From Arbacia lixula (lineage: Eukaryota > Echinodermata > Echinoidea > Arbacioida > Arbaciidae), in contig OZ022588.1 of the NCBI GenBank assembly GCA_963669155.1, forward strand, positions 12,500,131-12,564,130: a DNA stretch of 64,000 bases, in the 5' to 3' direction. The notes beneath the pieces were generated by a model that ran no database searches, was not told the origin of the DNA, and saw only the letters and a list, made by a program, of their open reading frames with translations. The position numbers were made by a program, and so were the translations under genes. Shown piece after piece: positions 34,853 to 48,400 of the stretch (position 1 is the first letter of the stretch; the number at the start of each line of letters is the position of its first letter).

Positions 34853-37800
34853 GTATGTCTATACATCTGAAACATCTACTGTGTGTGGGAGGGGAGGGGG
34901 TCGGGGGAGAACAAAAATATGATTTAAATGTTTTAGAGAATGTGTTATATATGTTGTGGTTTAAGTATGCTTCCTCATAAATCATCAAATGACCCCCATT
35001 TTCATGTTATTTATTGTACTCTGCAGTCACACATCATAACATTTAAGGATCTTTGAGTGTTTATTACAACAAAATTATTGTTTTGGATGATTTAAGGTTT
35101 TTGTGCATAATATTAACAACTTTGCAAAGCCGTTACGATCTGACATTTTCAGAGAACAGTGAAAGATAATTGATTAAAGAGTGAGATGATGCTGAATTCA
35201 ACAACATTCAGTGGTATTTGAAAACAATATGAATATAGACCAGGGTGGTGTTTCACCAAGCTGTTCGTAAGTTACGAACGACTTTACGAACGACTGGTGA
35301 TCCCCTCTTGTGCTAAGTCAGATTCTCAGTGAACAGAGTGTGGTATTGCATTTAGCACAAGAAGGGATCACCAGTCGTTCGTAAAGTCGTTCGTAACTTA
35401 CGAACAGCTTGGTGAAACACCCCCCAGGTCAGACAAAAATAAGATGCAAATGCATATTTTAGACTAATACCATGCGTTTCAGTCTTTGCTCATGTAAGTG
35501 AATAAATATTTTGATTGTGTAGCACATGCAGAGAGGACTAATCAGAGTGTGTGAATTTCAAACTTTGAATTTGTGACAGGTGGAAGTCCACTGCCAGAGC
35601 TACGGTCCAGCGAGATGTACGTGGATCGGAGCAAGCCCCTCCCGACATCGCTCCAGAGTGACTTCATCCCCGAGGACATACTCAACGCCCTCACACAGCT
35701 CCCCAAACCAGCCCATAAGGAGAAGCTGAGGACTCCAGCAAAAGGAAAGCCCAGCTTCTCCAGCGAGCAGAAGGTAGGCATCGTGTGAGCTGTCGCAGAC
35801 CTGCCAACCAGTACGATTTAGTTGTATTTAGTATGATTTTTAGAAGTAAATACGACAGTACAATTTTCTCTTAAAAAATACGGTTTTTTTTTAAATCTTA
35901 TTTTGTGTGTGTGCCATATTCAATGGCAAAATGCCCATTCTGTTTTGTAAAGTATCCTACCAGCATCTCACATTAGCAATTTGGGGATGTTCATTGGTTC
36001 ATCGAGCACACCAGTCATGACGAAATCATGCATATTCAACCAATGCTCCATAAAAAATGCTCGATATAGGAACTGTAAGACACATTGATCCGTTTTTTTT
36101 TAAAATACATTTTTTGTTGGTAAAATACAACTTTTTTTTAAATTAAAGAATACAGATTTTGAACTCCAGAAGTTGACAGGTCTGCTATCGTCTCCTGTTG
36201 GAAGATTTGATTTGCTCTCAACCTGTTATCAAGGACACATGTTTTCATCTTTCCTTCATCCTTTTTTAACTTCTGATTCACTTTGTTTTCCTCAATTTGA
36301 AATGACACAGGAGATGGAAGGAAGGTTTTTGTCTGTGTTTAAAAGCATTTGGCAATGTGCCTTTTCTTAATAATGATAGCAACTGTATGACATAGATAAA
36401 TATTGATTAGGATGAGTGTGAAGTGTCATTTATGGCATATGCTATTCCAAAGCATGGAGACGAACAGCACAAGATAGATCAAAATGGAAAAATAATGAGG
36501 AGGCCTTCCTTCAGCAGTGGAGAAAAATAGGCTAGATACAGATTCCAAAGGAAATCTATAAACATTACAAGGTGTGGCATTTTAAAAACTATTTTTTAAA
36601 ATTATTTTTCTTCCTATCATTTTTATTGTGTGACATCTTAAAACGTGATGTTAAATGTGAAGATGATTAGGACCACTTTGACTATGCTTCTTACTTTACA
36701 GGTTAAAAGCGGGCCGCCAGCCAATGTCTGGAATTTTCCGAGCAGAAGGAGAAAGTTTCAGCACCTCACAGATCAGCCAGTCTCTGTTACGGGAGCTGGG
36801 AGGTAAGGCAGCAAAATTGGAAATGAATTAAATCCGACGAACAGGGCAAATCATTTTATTGTATTTTGGGCAATGTCAAAAGTACTCATTAATCCTGATC
36901 AAAGTTCTTTGCCAAGGACTAAGTTGAAAGTGAAAGTCAATATATTCTTAGAAATATTTAGCAAAAAGAAATAGTTTACGATGTTGGCATTTGACCAGGC
37001 CATTTTAAAAAAATGTCACATTTACCATGACATTTTGGGAGCAATTTCTCACGCACACTTTTGCACTTCATTGCAGTTGATCATGTGATGAACTTCCCTG
37101 CCAACTGCAATCCATTGTAGTCTGTGATAGCCAGTGTAAGATCACTTAACGGAGCGATGTTTTGCATATGACTCATGCCTTCCACACGCATTAGAATAGC
37201 CTGATGGATAAGTGGTGTGCGCGACTTGTCAAAAAAGCAGTCAAACTCAGTAGTTTCTTAGGATAGTGTATGGTGGGATAAAACATTCACAACTTTGTTT
37301 AAAGTGAACTTCTGAGTATGAGTGAGCTTCTAGTCTTGACATCCTTGCTCTCTCTCTCTCTCTCTCTCTATCTCTTTATCTGTCCTTCTCTCTCTCTCTT
37401 TATCTATCTCTCTGTCTTTCTCACTCTTTCTCTCTATATATATCTCTATCCTTCTTTCCCTCTCTTTCTCTATCTTTCCATTTTTCTCTCTATCTCTCTT
37501 TCTCTCTCTATATCCTCTCTCTCTCTATCTCTCTCTTACATTTTCTCCCTGTCTCTCTGTTTCTGTCTGTCTCTATCTCTCTCTTTCCTTTTCTCCCTGT
37601 CACTCTCTTTCTCTCTGTCTGTCTGTCTGTCTCTCTCTCTGTCTCTCTCTCTCTCTCTGTCTCTCTGTCTCTCTCTATCTCTTTCTCTTTCTCTCTCTTT
37701 CTCTCTCTCTTTCTGCAGGGATATCTCCTTCCTGTATGATGTGGCGCTCAATGGGTCCAAGGATCCCGCCCCACTGCCTGGGGACCCGAGTGGAGTTAGA

Positions 37801-40800
37801 GCCATCGAGAAACAAAAACAGAGTCAAAGAAACAAGGTGAAATATATGTGCGTTTTTGTTTTCTGGGGCCATCCTTCCGTCGTCTGCTTTTTCATCCCCC
37901 ATTCATTTCCGCATTATCTTCAGGGCAGATTGACAGTGTCTTGTACTTAAAACTTGATACCAGTATGTTATTTATGCAACAAGTGATTTGTATAGAACTG
38001 AGTTAAATCCACATGAAGTAAAAGGTCAATGAACTTTGCCACAAAGTGATAGTAACTAGACAAAGAAAAACAATTGGTAATGATGACATTTCTTACAGCC
38101 TGTCTCCAATATATGAGACATCGGGCAGCATGATGTGATCTCATCAATCATATCAGAACTAGAGGAAACAAAGTTTTTGCAAAGCCCAAACTGATCCCTG
38201 GTAAAATATTTGCATACTGGTCAGCGATTTCACATTATATGTTGGGAAGCCTTATGTTATCAAACCTCTTTAACATGCATGTTTACCTTCCTTTAACCCT
38301 ACATAGCCCGGGGGGGGGGGGGGGGGGGGGCGAAAACAGCCCCCTCTCTCGACATTTTCCATTGTAACTTTTTAACGCATCAATAGTATAGGCTGAAATT
38401 TTAGGACTTTTTTCTTTCACATCTAATGCACGTTTTAAGACCAAGTTTGAGAAAATCGAGGCTACGCACATTTTCGGGGTCAATGTCACCAAAAACTGCA
38501 GGTTCCATTGACCTTTGTGTGTACAATACATGGGCATTACAGAAAGTGTTGTCAGATTAATGTTTGTTTCTCTTTTTAAATTAATCTAAAGAACATGACT
38601 AACATCATGCTATATTTCATTGCATTTCCAGATTGAATTTCCAGTAAAAAATGTGCATATTTGCATAATTAATTAGGTAGTTAAAAAAAATGTAATTGAT
38701 ATTAAAAATTTGACAATGCATTCTTGTCATATGCCCCCCCCCCCCACCCCCCAGGCTATGTGATTTCAAAATAGCCCGGGCTATATATGGTTAAGGCACA
38801 TCTTGTGTTCATGAGTAATTTAATTCAGTTTTTTATTTGCTCTTCAGCCCATGACAGTCCCAGACACGCTGGTTCCTTCGGAGTACCATGTGGTCAAGGC
38901 CAAAGGCGTCCAGCATCTGGAGTTTGAAGATGAGTGAGTACATTTCTTAACTCCTATTGGATGATAATGGATTATCCCTACTAGATAGTGCGTTAAAGGG
39001 AGTATACTGTACTGGAAAGACAAAAAGGCCTTCAAAAGGAGATCATGAGCAATTTTCTTGCGAATGGTCTTAAATTCATGGATTGTCCATTTTAGAAACT
39101 TGTTGAAAGTTATTTGCCCTCATATGATTCACATATGGAGTAATTAGTGATTAAATTACAACTCCTTCAAATGTTCGGCCCGAACAATCTGAAGATTTGT
39201 GATTTAATCATAATTACTCCAAATGTAGATAATTCTAGGGCAAATAACTTTCAGCAAGTTTCTAAAATGGGCAACACATAAATTTAAGACCATTTGCAAG
39301 AAGATTGCTCACGATCACCTTTTGAAGGACCTTTTGTCTTCCCAGTACAGTATATGCCCTTTGATATGACTTAGTAGCATCTCCTGCAATGTCATACAGT
39401 ATATCAATGACAGGTACTCCTACATCACTGAGTGATATCAGTTTGTTTTGTTTTCATCTCATTTCATTTTATTCCACATTCAGCATTGAAAAACAACACA
39501 TAAAATGAACAAAATTAATTGAAAATTACAAATACAACAAAAGCAGCATAATACATTCACAAACAAACAAAGAAGGAGAGAATTCTACTGTACAGAAATG
39601 AGAATGTGGGGGATTACCCCAAACCAAAGGCTTACAGGTTAAGTCCCCATTATATTTATGATTAAAGATGGCTCGTCCTTTTTGCATACCTAATTCCGAA
39701 AGTTCCCTGACTTTGTAATCATTTGAGAGAGAGTGGTGATATAACCTTTCCCTGGAATCAACAAAGCGCAATATTCGGTTTTGAGGAAATGATTTTTGAT
39801 AATTGATCGAGCTTCCTTTTTTGGTACCACAAAAATAGTCAAATCTCTGTGAAAACTAGTTATAGTATAGTTATAGTTGTAGTTATAGTAACTGACCTTA
39901 ACATTTCACAATTGGTATCCCAAAGATACACGCTAAATATGTGCAAACTGTCATGAAGTTTGGAGATGTTTGTAAAAGGGACGGGCCATCTTTAAGAAAG
40001 AAAGAAATAAGATAAGGAGAAGAAGAAGAAAGGGAAGACATGCATGCTATGGACATATAGAAATGATACTTACACACAACACAATGTATTATTTGTTTTT
40101 GTTGTTAGCACCGTCATGATTCTTAATTTTATCATTTTGAATTCACTTCAACAGAAAATTCAGCACACAACTGAAGAATGAAGACGAAGCACCAGTTGCG
40201 TTTCCATCCCTGTAAGTATTCACTTATCTCATTCTTGATGACCATCTTCGTTCATTTGATGTATTTACAGATGTGTGTCCCCTGTCTGTCTTTAGTACTT
40301 ACGTATGTCACAGGAACAATTGATAGACTTCTGAAATTCTTTTTGAGGATGATTTTATACAGTACTCTTATTTATGTGCCACTGTAGTGATTTTGTATAT
40401 TATCATTAATTATGGTATTACTTGTAGTAATGTGTAACATATATAGAGAACATTATTCAAGATGTGCACAGTAATATAATTCTTTGAGATGTGTTAAATT
40501 CGATGAAAACCATCAAGTAGTAGGGAGATTTTAAATGAACACTTTCCTTGAATACTCAATGCATGATTGTTTTTCTTATGCAGTTTTTCTGATTAAGAAT
40601 GGCCTGTGGGGATAACATCGATCTTGCAATTTTGAAAAACCCTTATTTTCTGTTGTTGCATCTCCAACTGTTTCTCTGTATATCACTTCACTAATTTGTG
40701 CTCATTCGTCTTACTGTCCTTGCTCTATTCCTTCTTCTTCTCCCTCTCCATCTTTCTATTTTCCTCCCCCTTTCACTGGTTATGCCCCTTCCTCCCCCCT

Positions 40801-42389
40801 CCCCCTACCTCCATCCTCTCACCCCCTCCTTCCCCCTTCCTTCACCCTCTCCCTCTCCCCCTCCTCTCCCCCTCCTCTCCCTCTCTTACCCCTCTCTCCC
40901 CCTCTCTCCTTCCTCTTTCCTCCCTCTCCCCATCTCTCCCACCATCTTCCCCCTCTTCCCCTCTTTTCCCCTCCCCTCTCTCCCACTGTCCCCCCTTTTC
41001 CCTCTCTCCCCACTCCCTGTCTTATCTCTCGCCATCCATCTCTCTCACTGTCTCCCCCTTTCCCTCCTGTCTACCTGATCTTCTACTTCTGCCCCTCTCC
41101 CTCCTCCCTCCCTTTCTCTCATCTCTCCTTCTCTTTCCCCAACTCTCTCACCATCTCTTCACTGTCTCTCTCCCCCCTCCTCTGTCCTCCTCTGTCCTAT
41201 CTCTCCCTTCCCCTCTCTGACTATCCCCCTTTCCCCATACCTGCCAGTAAGCCCACAAGTCGCTATGAAGTCTTGCAGCTCAAGGAATCTCTGCAGATCA
41301 TGCTAGACAAGGCAGGCATTCACAGAGACGAGTCAGAAGTCAAAGGGCCCACACAGGTCAGATTGCAACCTAATTCTCGATATTGCTCTTACTCTTGGGA
41401 TTTTGGGCTTCTTAATTGTTGAACTGGGCACTACCAGTTATATTAGTAGGTCAGTGCAAATGTTTGCACTACCATCAACACTTTCCCTGGGAGCCCACTG
41501 TCTCACAGAAATATGCCTTATGGTATACTTGCTATTTTACTGTAATATAGAGAGTTACTACCAAATGTTTCAGAAGATAACTGTAGTAGAGCTGTGAACT
41601 TTCTTGAGTAAAAGAAGGGTTACTTGCATCAAAGTAAAGCAGCATGTGCGGACTACAAGACCTGAAGTATGCGGTCCAACAAATTTGGCTGAAAAGCTGA
41701 TAGCGCGGCATAAAGGTGATATCTTATAGTTATTTGTATGAGCAAGGCAAATGTCCATATGCTGTATGAGTTGGCATTTTTGTGACTGTTGTGAATCACT
41801 GTGTTGTAATTTCTGGCAAATTTGCAATAAAACTTGATGCAAGCAAGAAAAGAGAAATGAGCAAAGAAAGGAGTTAAGAAGAGAGGTAGGAATTAGGAAA
41901 TACATAAATATATCCTTTTGTGGATGACTTCAGCTTCTGTCAACATTATATTGACTATAAAATGTATTTTCTATTAATGCTATATATTGAATATGAAATA
42001 TATTTTCTGTCAATTGCTTCATGGAAAATGCATTTTCAATATTTACAATTTGTGGCATGTACTCTCCCCGGCAACAGATGCACAACCTGCTCGAGCTGGT
42101 CAAGAAGGAACAGAATATATACAACATCATCTTCCATGAACTTATCAGACAGGTTGGTTGGTTGCAGTCATGTATGTTCTCTATTATTTTCTTTCATGTA
42201 TACAACACAAATCTAAAAGTGTCCCTTCGTGGTAGTCTTGTTTAAAATTGTTAGTGTTTGTATTACGAATACAGTATACAACTGCTACTACTACTACTAC
42301 TCCTACTACTCCTGGTACTACTACTTCTACTTTTACTACTACTACTACTACTACAACTACTACTACTGCTACTACTACTACTACTGCTG

Positions 42390-42420
<31 letters not shown>

Positions 42421-45400
42421 ATGTTCTTCTACTGTTACTTCTCCTACTACTACAAACACTACTATGAATAATTAAAAAGTAATTGTAATTATTTTTGTTT
42501 CTTTCAAGTAAAATTCATACATACAGCGTTCACAAAGACATACTGTATATTTCAGTATTTTCTTTCCAGTCAGTATCATTTAGTTTACATAGCCCCTCCC
42601 CCCTTACCCAAACAGATACATGTCATCTTGTTTGTATGTGTATTACAGGTCAGTGTGGAATGCATCGAGAGGGGAGAGCTTCTGGCATCGGTCCGAGAAC
42701 TCTACAACAAACTTCTGGACAAGGTCCCCCGGCAGATAAAAAGGTAGCGTAATTCCAAACTATAGTGATACCGGTAATTTTTGAGTGAGTAAATGTTTGC
42801 GGCACATCACACGTACAACATATTCATGGGATGTTATTTTTGTGCTCAAGAAATGATTGTCACTCCAAAAAAATTTCCCTTTGTAGTAAAATCCTCAACA
42901 AAGCCCTGAACAAAGCATTTTCATGAATATTTAACGCCATAAAAAAGACGGCTATGCAAGGCGCCACAGCATGCAACACACACACACGAGTCGAATGCCT
43001 AATTTACTAGTAACTCCGGAATCCCTGACAGGCTTGCGCGTTTAGCCTGCTTAAGATAGATTTAATTCGCACTTGCCCTGTGTTGCGCGAAAAGCGCAAA
43101 AATGAATGTTTCATGAAAATGACTGGTTTTACAATATATTTGTGTGTATGATGCAGTCAGGTTTTGTTTTCCCTCTTTAACCTGAACTAAGGAACTTTTC
43201 TTATTCAATGTGATTCTTTTCCATTCAAATATGAAAAATCATCTCACACATAAATCAGCAAGCAAATGAGATATTTGCTATTCCCCTTTTGGAGTGACTA
43301 CATATGGTTTTGCCTAATCTCAATAGATTTCTTTACTGGATTGTCGTCTTATGTTTATCAGTTTGAATAAATTGTCAAATTAGATTTTAAAATTCTAATA
43401 CAGAGCTGTAAAAATGTATTCACGCAAGATATTACCATTTTCTCATTACTTGACTTTCGTTGTCTCATTATTTTCCATTCAATTCTCAACATCTCGTTTG
43501 ACTTATGCTCAGTCTGCACCAAGAAGTGATGGCCCAGAGAGCGCTGGACAGACGACTAACGGAGGAACTCTTCAAGTTTAAGTCCACCATCTCAGATCTC
43601 ACCAAGTGAGTCTCAACTGCTACCCCATCAGCCTCTGCCCCAAAGACTTTCCAGTTTCTGAATTAATTTGAACCTTTATAAAGGTTTTTTTTGATTTGCG
43701 CCGGATGAATAATTGAAAGAATGATCTTTATTTTCTTTTTTTTTCTTATCCTCGATGGTCTAGTGGTATGACGTACACCTGTCAAGTAATCACAAGGTCA
43801 TGGGTCAATCCCCACCCGAGTCCGCCTGTGAATTTTTTTACAGTAACTCAAATGCTCTGAACATACCGTGCTTATCTACGTCGATGAAGGGCAAAAATAA
43901 AGAACATTCTTTAATTTTAACCTGCTGCTCATGTGTAGATTCTCAGGCTGTGTGAACCCTGGTCCAGTTAGGATATCACATTTTGCCGTGGAACTGCAGT
44001 AACCAAAGGGATGTGGCTTAATTGCGCTCTATGAGGTTTTTAAAGTTTAATCATAGACTGTTGTCTATTGTTTGTACAGCGGATTACGCTGGAATCATGC
44101 TAATCAGTTTCTGAGTGATTGTAAAGGAAAGCCAGCCTGCAAATAGGCAGGCTTTGTAAAGAATTGGTTAAAATGGGTGTAACCACCTGTCCAAGCAAAA
44201 GCCAAAAGATGAGGTGATGTATGAAAGATTTTGGAAAAATTGGCAAAAAGTATGAAAATTAAATATTGTTTGTATAATAGTGAAGTTGTGGTATAAGAGT
44301 TAGATAAAAAACACCTGAATTTATCATTGCTGAGTTCCTCTCTTTGCACGTTATATAAAGGACATTGTCTTGTTTTGTGCAGTGTGCATTGGCCAGTGTG
44401 CATGCAGTCCACATAACAATTAATGATGTATTTTACACATATAACAAACAAAGGTGATGCATTGAGCTTTTCCCTTCAAAACATCTTGATAGAAGTTTAT
44501 TCTTGTCCCATCTTGACTTTTTTTTTTTTTTTTTACAGTGAACTGTCTGATGTTCGTGAGCATGACAAGGTAGTGACAGGCCAGGCTCAACAGGCGCAGG
44601 AACAGGTGTGAAAACATGAATGTTAATATATGCAAATATATATACGATAATCTGCATAGCTAGTACAACCAAACTGGCTACAAATTCCTCTTGTCTGTAA
44701 AGACTGCTCACATTGAATTCCTTTTGAGTAGTTAGTTTCATTGTCGTATTTAAGTGCACATTTCTATTGCCCCTTCTGTTTCTGAGTTAGTCTTCATGGT
44801 TTGTGTGACTGCATGTAATGAATTGTGCATTAAAAACAGGATAAATGTCCCTTTTGCAGGTCAACAAAATTAGATTTTGCATAAACTACAGAAAATGGGA
44901 GAAGATACTCTATTAGAACTTCCCTCCCCAAAATAGAATTGGAAACTGACTTTAAGTGAAATTACAGCGATCAGAAGATTTTGAGGTTTTGGGCAGATCG
45001 TCCGAGACATATTGAGCAAACAGGTGATCGCAGTGGAGACTCTCATTGGGAGCGCCCGACACTAGTCCACTAGACAATGTCAGACCAGTGAAATTCTCAC
45101 TTGATGTTGTTTTAGAACTAAAAACCTGCATAACATTGGATAAGACGACAGCACCTCGGGACCCTATTACATGTACATTGTCAATTCTCCCTATCGCATC
45201 AAGCCGATATCAAGCAATATCACTTCACGATACCGATGTCTGATCGATTGCTTTCAGGACTTATACTTTCGTTTTTGTGGCGCCATATTGTGGTAAGCAT
45301 ACAAACATTAAAAAAGCACAGCCCTTGTAATTTCAAAACTCGTAAAATTCATACCTCTTATTACACAAGCAAACATGGATCGACCTGATGACCAATTTCG

Positions 45401-48400
45401 GAGGATGCATCTGTACCACAATTAAAGGACTTTCTTAGTGAAAGAAATGTTCCCACACTGGTAAACACAGGAATGAAAACAAATGATTTTTCATAATATC
45501 CCCATTTGGCATCATCAGCCCAGCATTGGGCCACTTTGCTGAAGAATCCCATTTATCAAATGAAAAGTTATAGTTTTGAAAATAACTTTATTATTCAAAA
45601 GATTAAAACTAGGTTTTGACACGATATAAAGTATGACTTCGGAGTTCAATATGCAGAAAGCATACAGAAAGAAAGCGATTGTTAACCAGAAGAATACATC
45701 CCAAGAATTAAAGGTAAAAATATTAGAGCGCGCCACATACAGGCCGAATACAGGTGGCTGTATTCGGCTATATGCCATAGGGAGAATTAGTTTTGAAGTC
45801 GATAGTGCAGTCATGATCGAGGAAGAGATTTCTTGCAACTAAAGCTATAATGCATGATTATCGCTTCCTTTCTAGCTTGCTGCTGCTCTCGCAGAGTCAG
45901 AGAAGAGTGCAAGGTAAGATCAAGCAAGATTTTTTTTCACAAAGGGTTAGGGTTAGATGCACAATGTAATTTGCACAAACCTACAGCACAGACCTACAAT
46001 AGAATATTGATGTCTGCTAGTTTGTCAAAGACAATGCAGTGTACTTTACAGAAAATATTTTGTTGCAGCAAGGACATGTAAGTATATGTTCCAGAAGACT
46101 ACATCATGTATGTTGGAATTTAGGGTGGTGGGGGTGCTAATATTACTTTCCACATATTGGATTTGAGTGCTGACTATTTTTTCCACTGTTGATCAAATTG
46201 TTTCACGACTCGCCCCAAACTTGCCAAAGTCTTGTTAATTGGCAGTCAAATATCATATTTCATTAGACAGGTGTAAATGGTTGAAAAAGTTATTTTAAGT
46301 CACTTTTTAAAAGTGGAAATGGAGCCTACTCTTCTGAATGCGTGCAGGTTTGTGGCTTGCCTCCCCTTTTAACCGTTGCTCATGGTTAGATTTTCAGGCT
46401 TTGTGAACCCTGATTCATTTAGGATGTCAACATTTGCCATGGCATTGCATTAACCAAAGGGATGTATAGCTTAATTATGTCGTAGTAGGTGTTTATTCAT
46501 AGCCTGTTTTCAATTATCCAAACAGCAGATTGTATGGGAGTCATGTTCCTGCTTAGTATCTGAGTGGAAATAAGCCAGCCCGCATATACTGCCATACTCT
46601 GACAAAAGGAAGCAACTAACAAAAGAGACTTTTCTTGTAAATGAGCAAAATGTGTCTGTCACTTGCATTGGCATCAGTGCAACACCACATCATGTTAGAT
46701 TGAATATCTCGCAACAAGATGAATATTTCTTGTCCAGATTGTGCCTGTATCTAGGGAATGCTGGGTACAATCTAAGAGTACCAATGACCCAGATTTGAGT
46801 GATTTGTCACTTGCTTCCTTTTGTCAGAGGAGGCAGTATGTATGCGGAAAAAGAACAAGAACAAGTAAAGCAAGGGAACCTATGGTTGTCGTTTGATGAG
46901 GTGTTGTTAAAAAGAAGTATTGCCACATTGTACCTTAACTGCCTTCAGCTTGCTTGGGGAGTACCATGAACTGTATGAGCTACAGAGGAGGCGTCTGGAG
47001 AACCAGGTCTTTAATCTCTCCTCGGAACGGGACTTGTGGAGCAATGCAGCCTACTCATTGGCTCTCAAGGTATGAACGCCATTGGCCTTGTCTAATCCAA
47101 GGCCAGCTCTCATGTATATTTTCATTATTATGAAAGGAGGTTTAAAGCAAATAGTGTATCGGTACTAAACCTGGACTAACATTATGGGATGCCACATGAA
47201 ACAACTTGAAATACTATTATTAATTTATCATACTTGATTTTGTCCACATTATAATTGCAGTGAATAATTGAAATCATCCACTGTTGTGATCCTGTGATGA
47301 AAATCAATGATACAGCATTAGACGATTAATTTTGCGTTCCATAAAGTTAGTCTACACTTATTAGGTAGTCAAATTCAAACTGCAGCTGAATACGGCCATT
47401 ATGTTTTGCTGTTACCCTCCACACATTAAATTTCTGGAATACATACCTGTCCTCTTACGGACTCATAAATACTTATACTTATAATTAGTATTGGTAAGCA
47501 AAATATGAGAGAGCATCTTGCATGTGCTGACGTCACAACATACAAATATTAAACAATAGTAACTTTCTTATCATTGGACGGATTTTCATCAGACCTTCAC
47601 TGATATGTTTCTTCCATGTTGCTTCTTTCATTAAAACTGACTTAATTTCAGGGTGGACTAGCTAACCCTTTAATGTTGAGGTGTTTTACTGCCTGTCTTT
47701 AGGTGACAGAGGCGAACTCTCTCCTGACTGCGCGGCGTCTGCACATCTGTGAGAAGGCGTGGTCCAAACTGGCCAACCACTTCACCATCGTCCTGAGTGA
47801 CCGCGACACTGTCCAGCTCTCGCAGCTTCAGGTAACCATCTCACGTTGACCATAATTACCAGAACCCCTGCAACACTGGGCTGGACTCAGACAGAGTAGC
47901 CATTGTTTTTTGCTAGCCGTATGTCCGCTTGCTTGGATCAGTATGCATAAAAATTACTTATAGACCAAGCAATTCTCCCTATCGCATATTGCCGATATCA
48001 AGCGATATCACCTCGCGATACCGATATCTGAACGATTGTTCTTGGTACATATTCAATTCACGCAATAACGCACAGAATCTGTAATTTCATCCCTTGTAAA
48101 CCTCATAATATTTAAAATGGAAGGGTTGTTACATGGACAAAATACCACCAATCACTCACGGCGATGTTTGTGCCTACCTCAACATTGCTTGTGGATAGAC
48201 TAATGAAAGAATGAAGAGACACAAGCAAGACAATGGCTATAGGATATTTGTGAACCGGAAGTTCATATCCCAAGAATTAAAGGTGAAAAAATTAGAGCGC
48301 CACACGTTCAGATTCGGAGAGCTATGTGCGATGGGGAGAATTGCTTTACCCGTTATTTACTGAGCCTGCTTATTTGCGTGCTGGCTTTCTCCACTCAGAT

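Noticed and set aside
37318..37950. 210-codon frame including exon 4 of AXDND1
   Set aside because: Its N-terminal part is translated CT repeat; only 37719-37836 is a real exon.
40696..41220. 174-codon Ser/Pro/Leu-rich frame
   Set aside because: Low-complexity translation of the pyrimidine tract before exon 7.
42184..42471. Poly-Thr, poly-Leu, poly-Tyr and poly-Val frames
   Set aside because: All come from the (CTA)n microsatellite.
43749..43820. Functional tRNA-Asp gene
   Set aside because: Stem pairing is poor, the B box is altered, and the sequence continues into a SINE-like tail without a T-run terminator.
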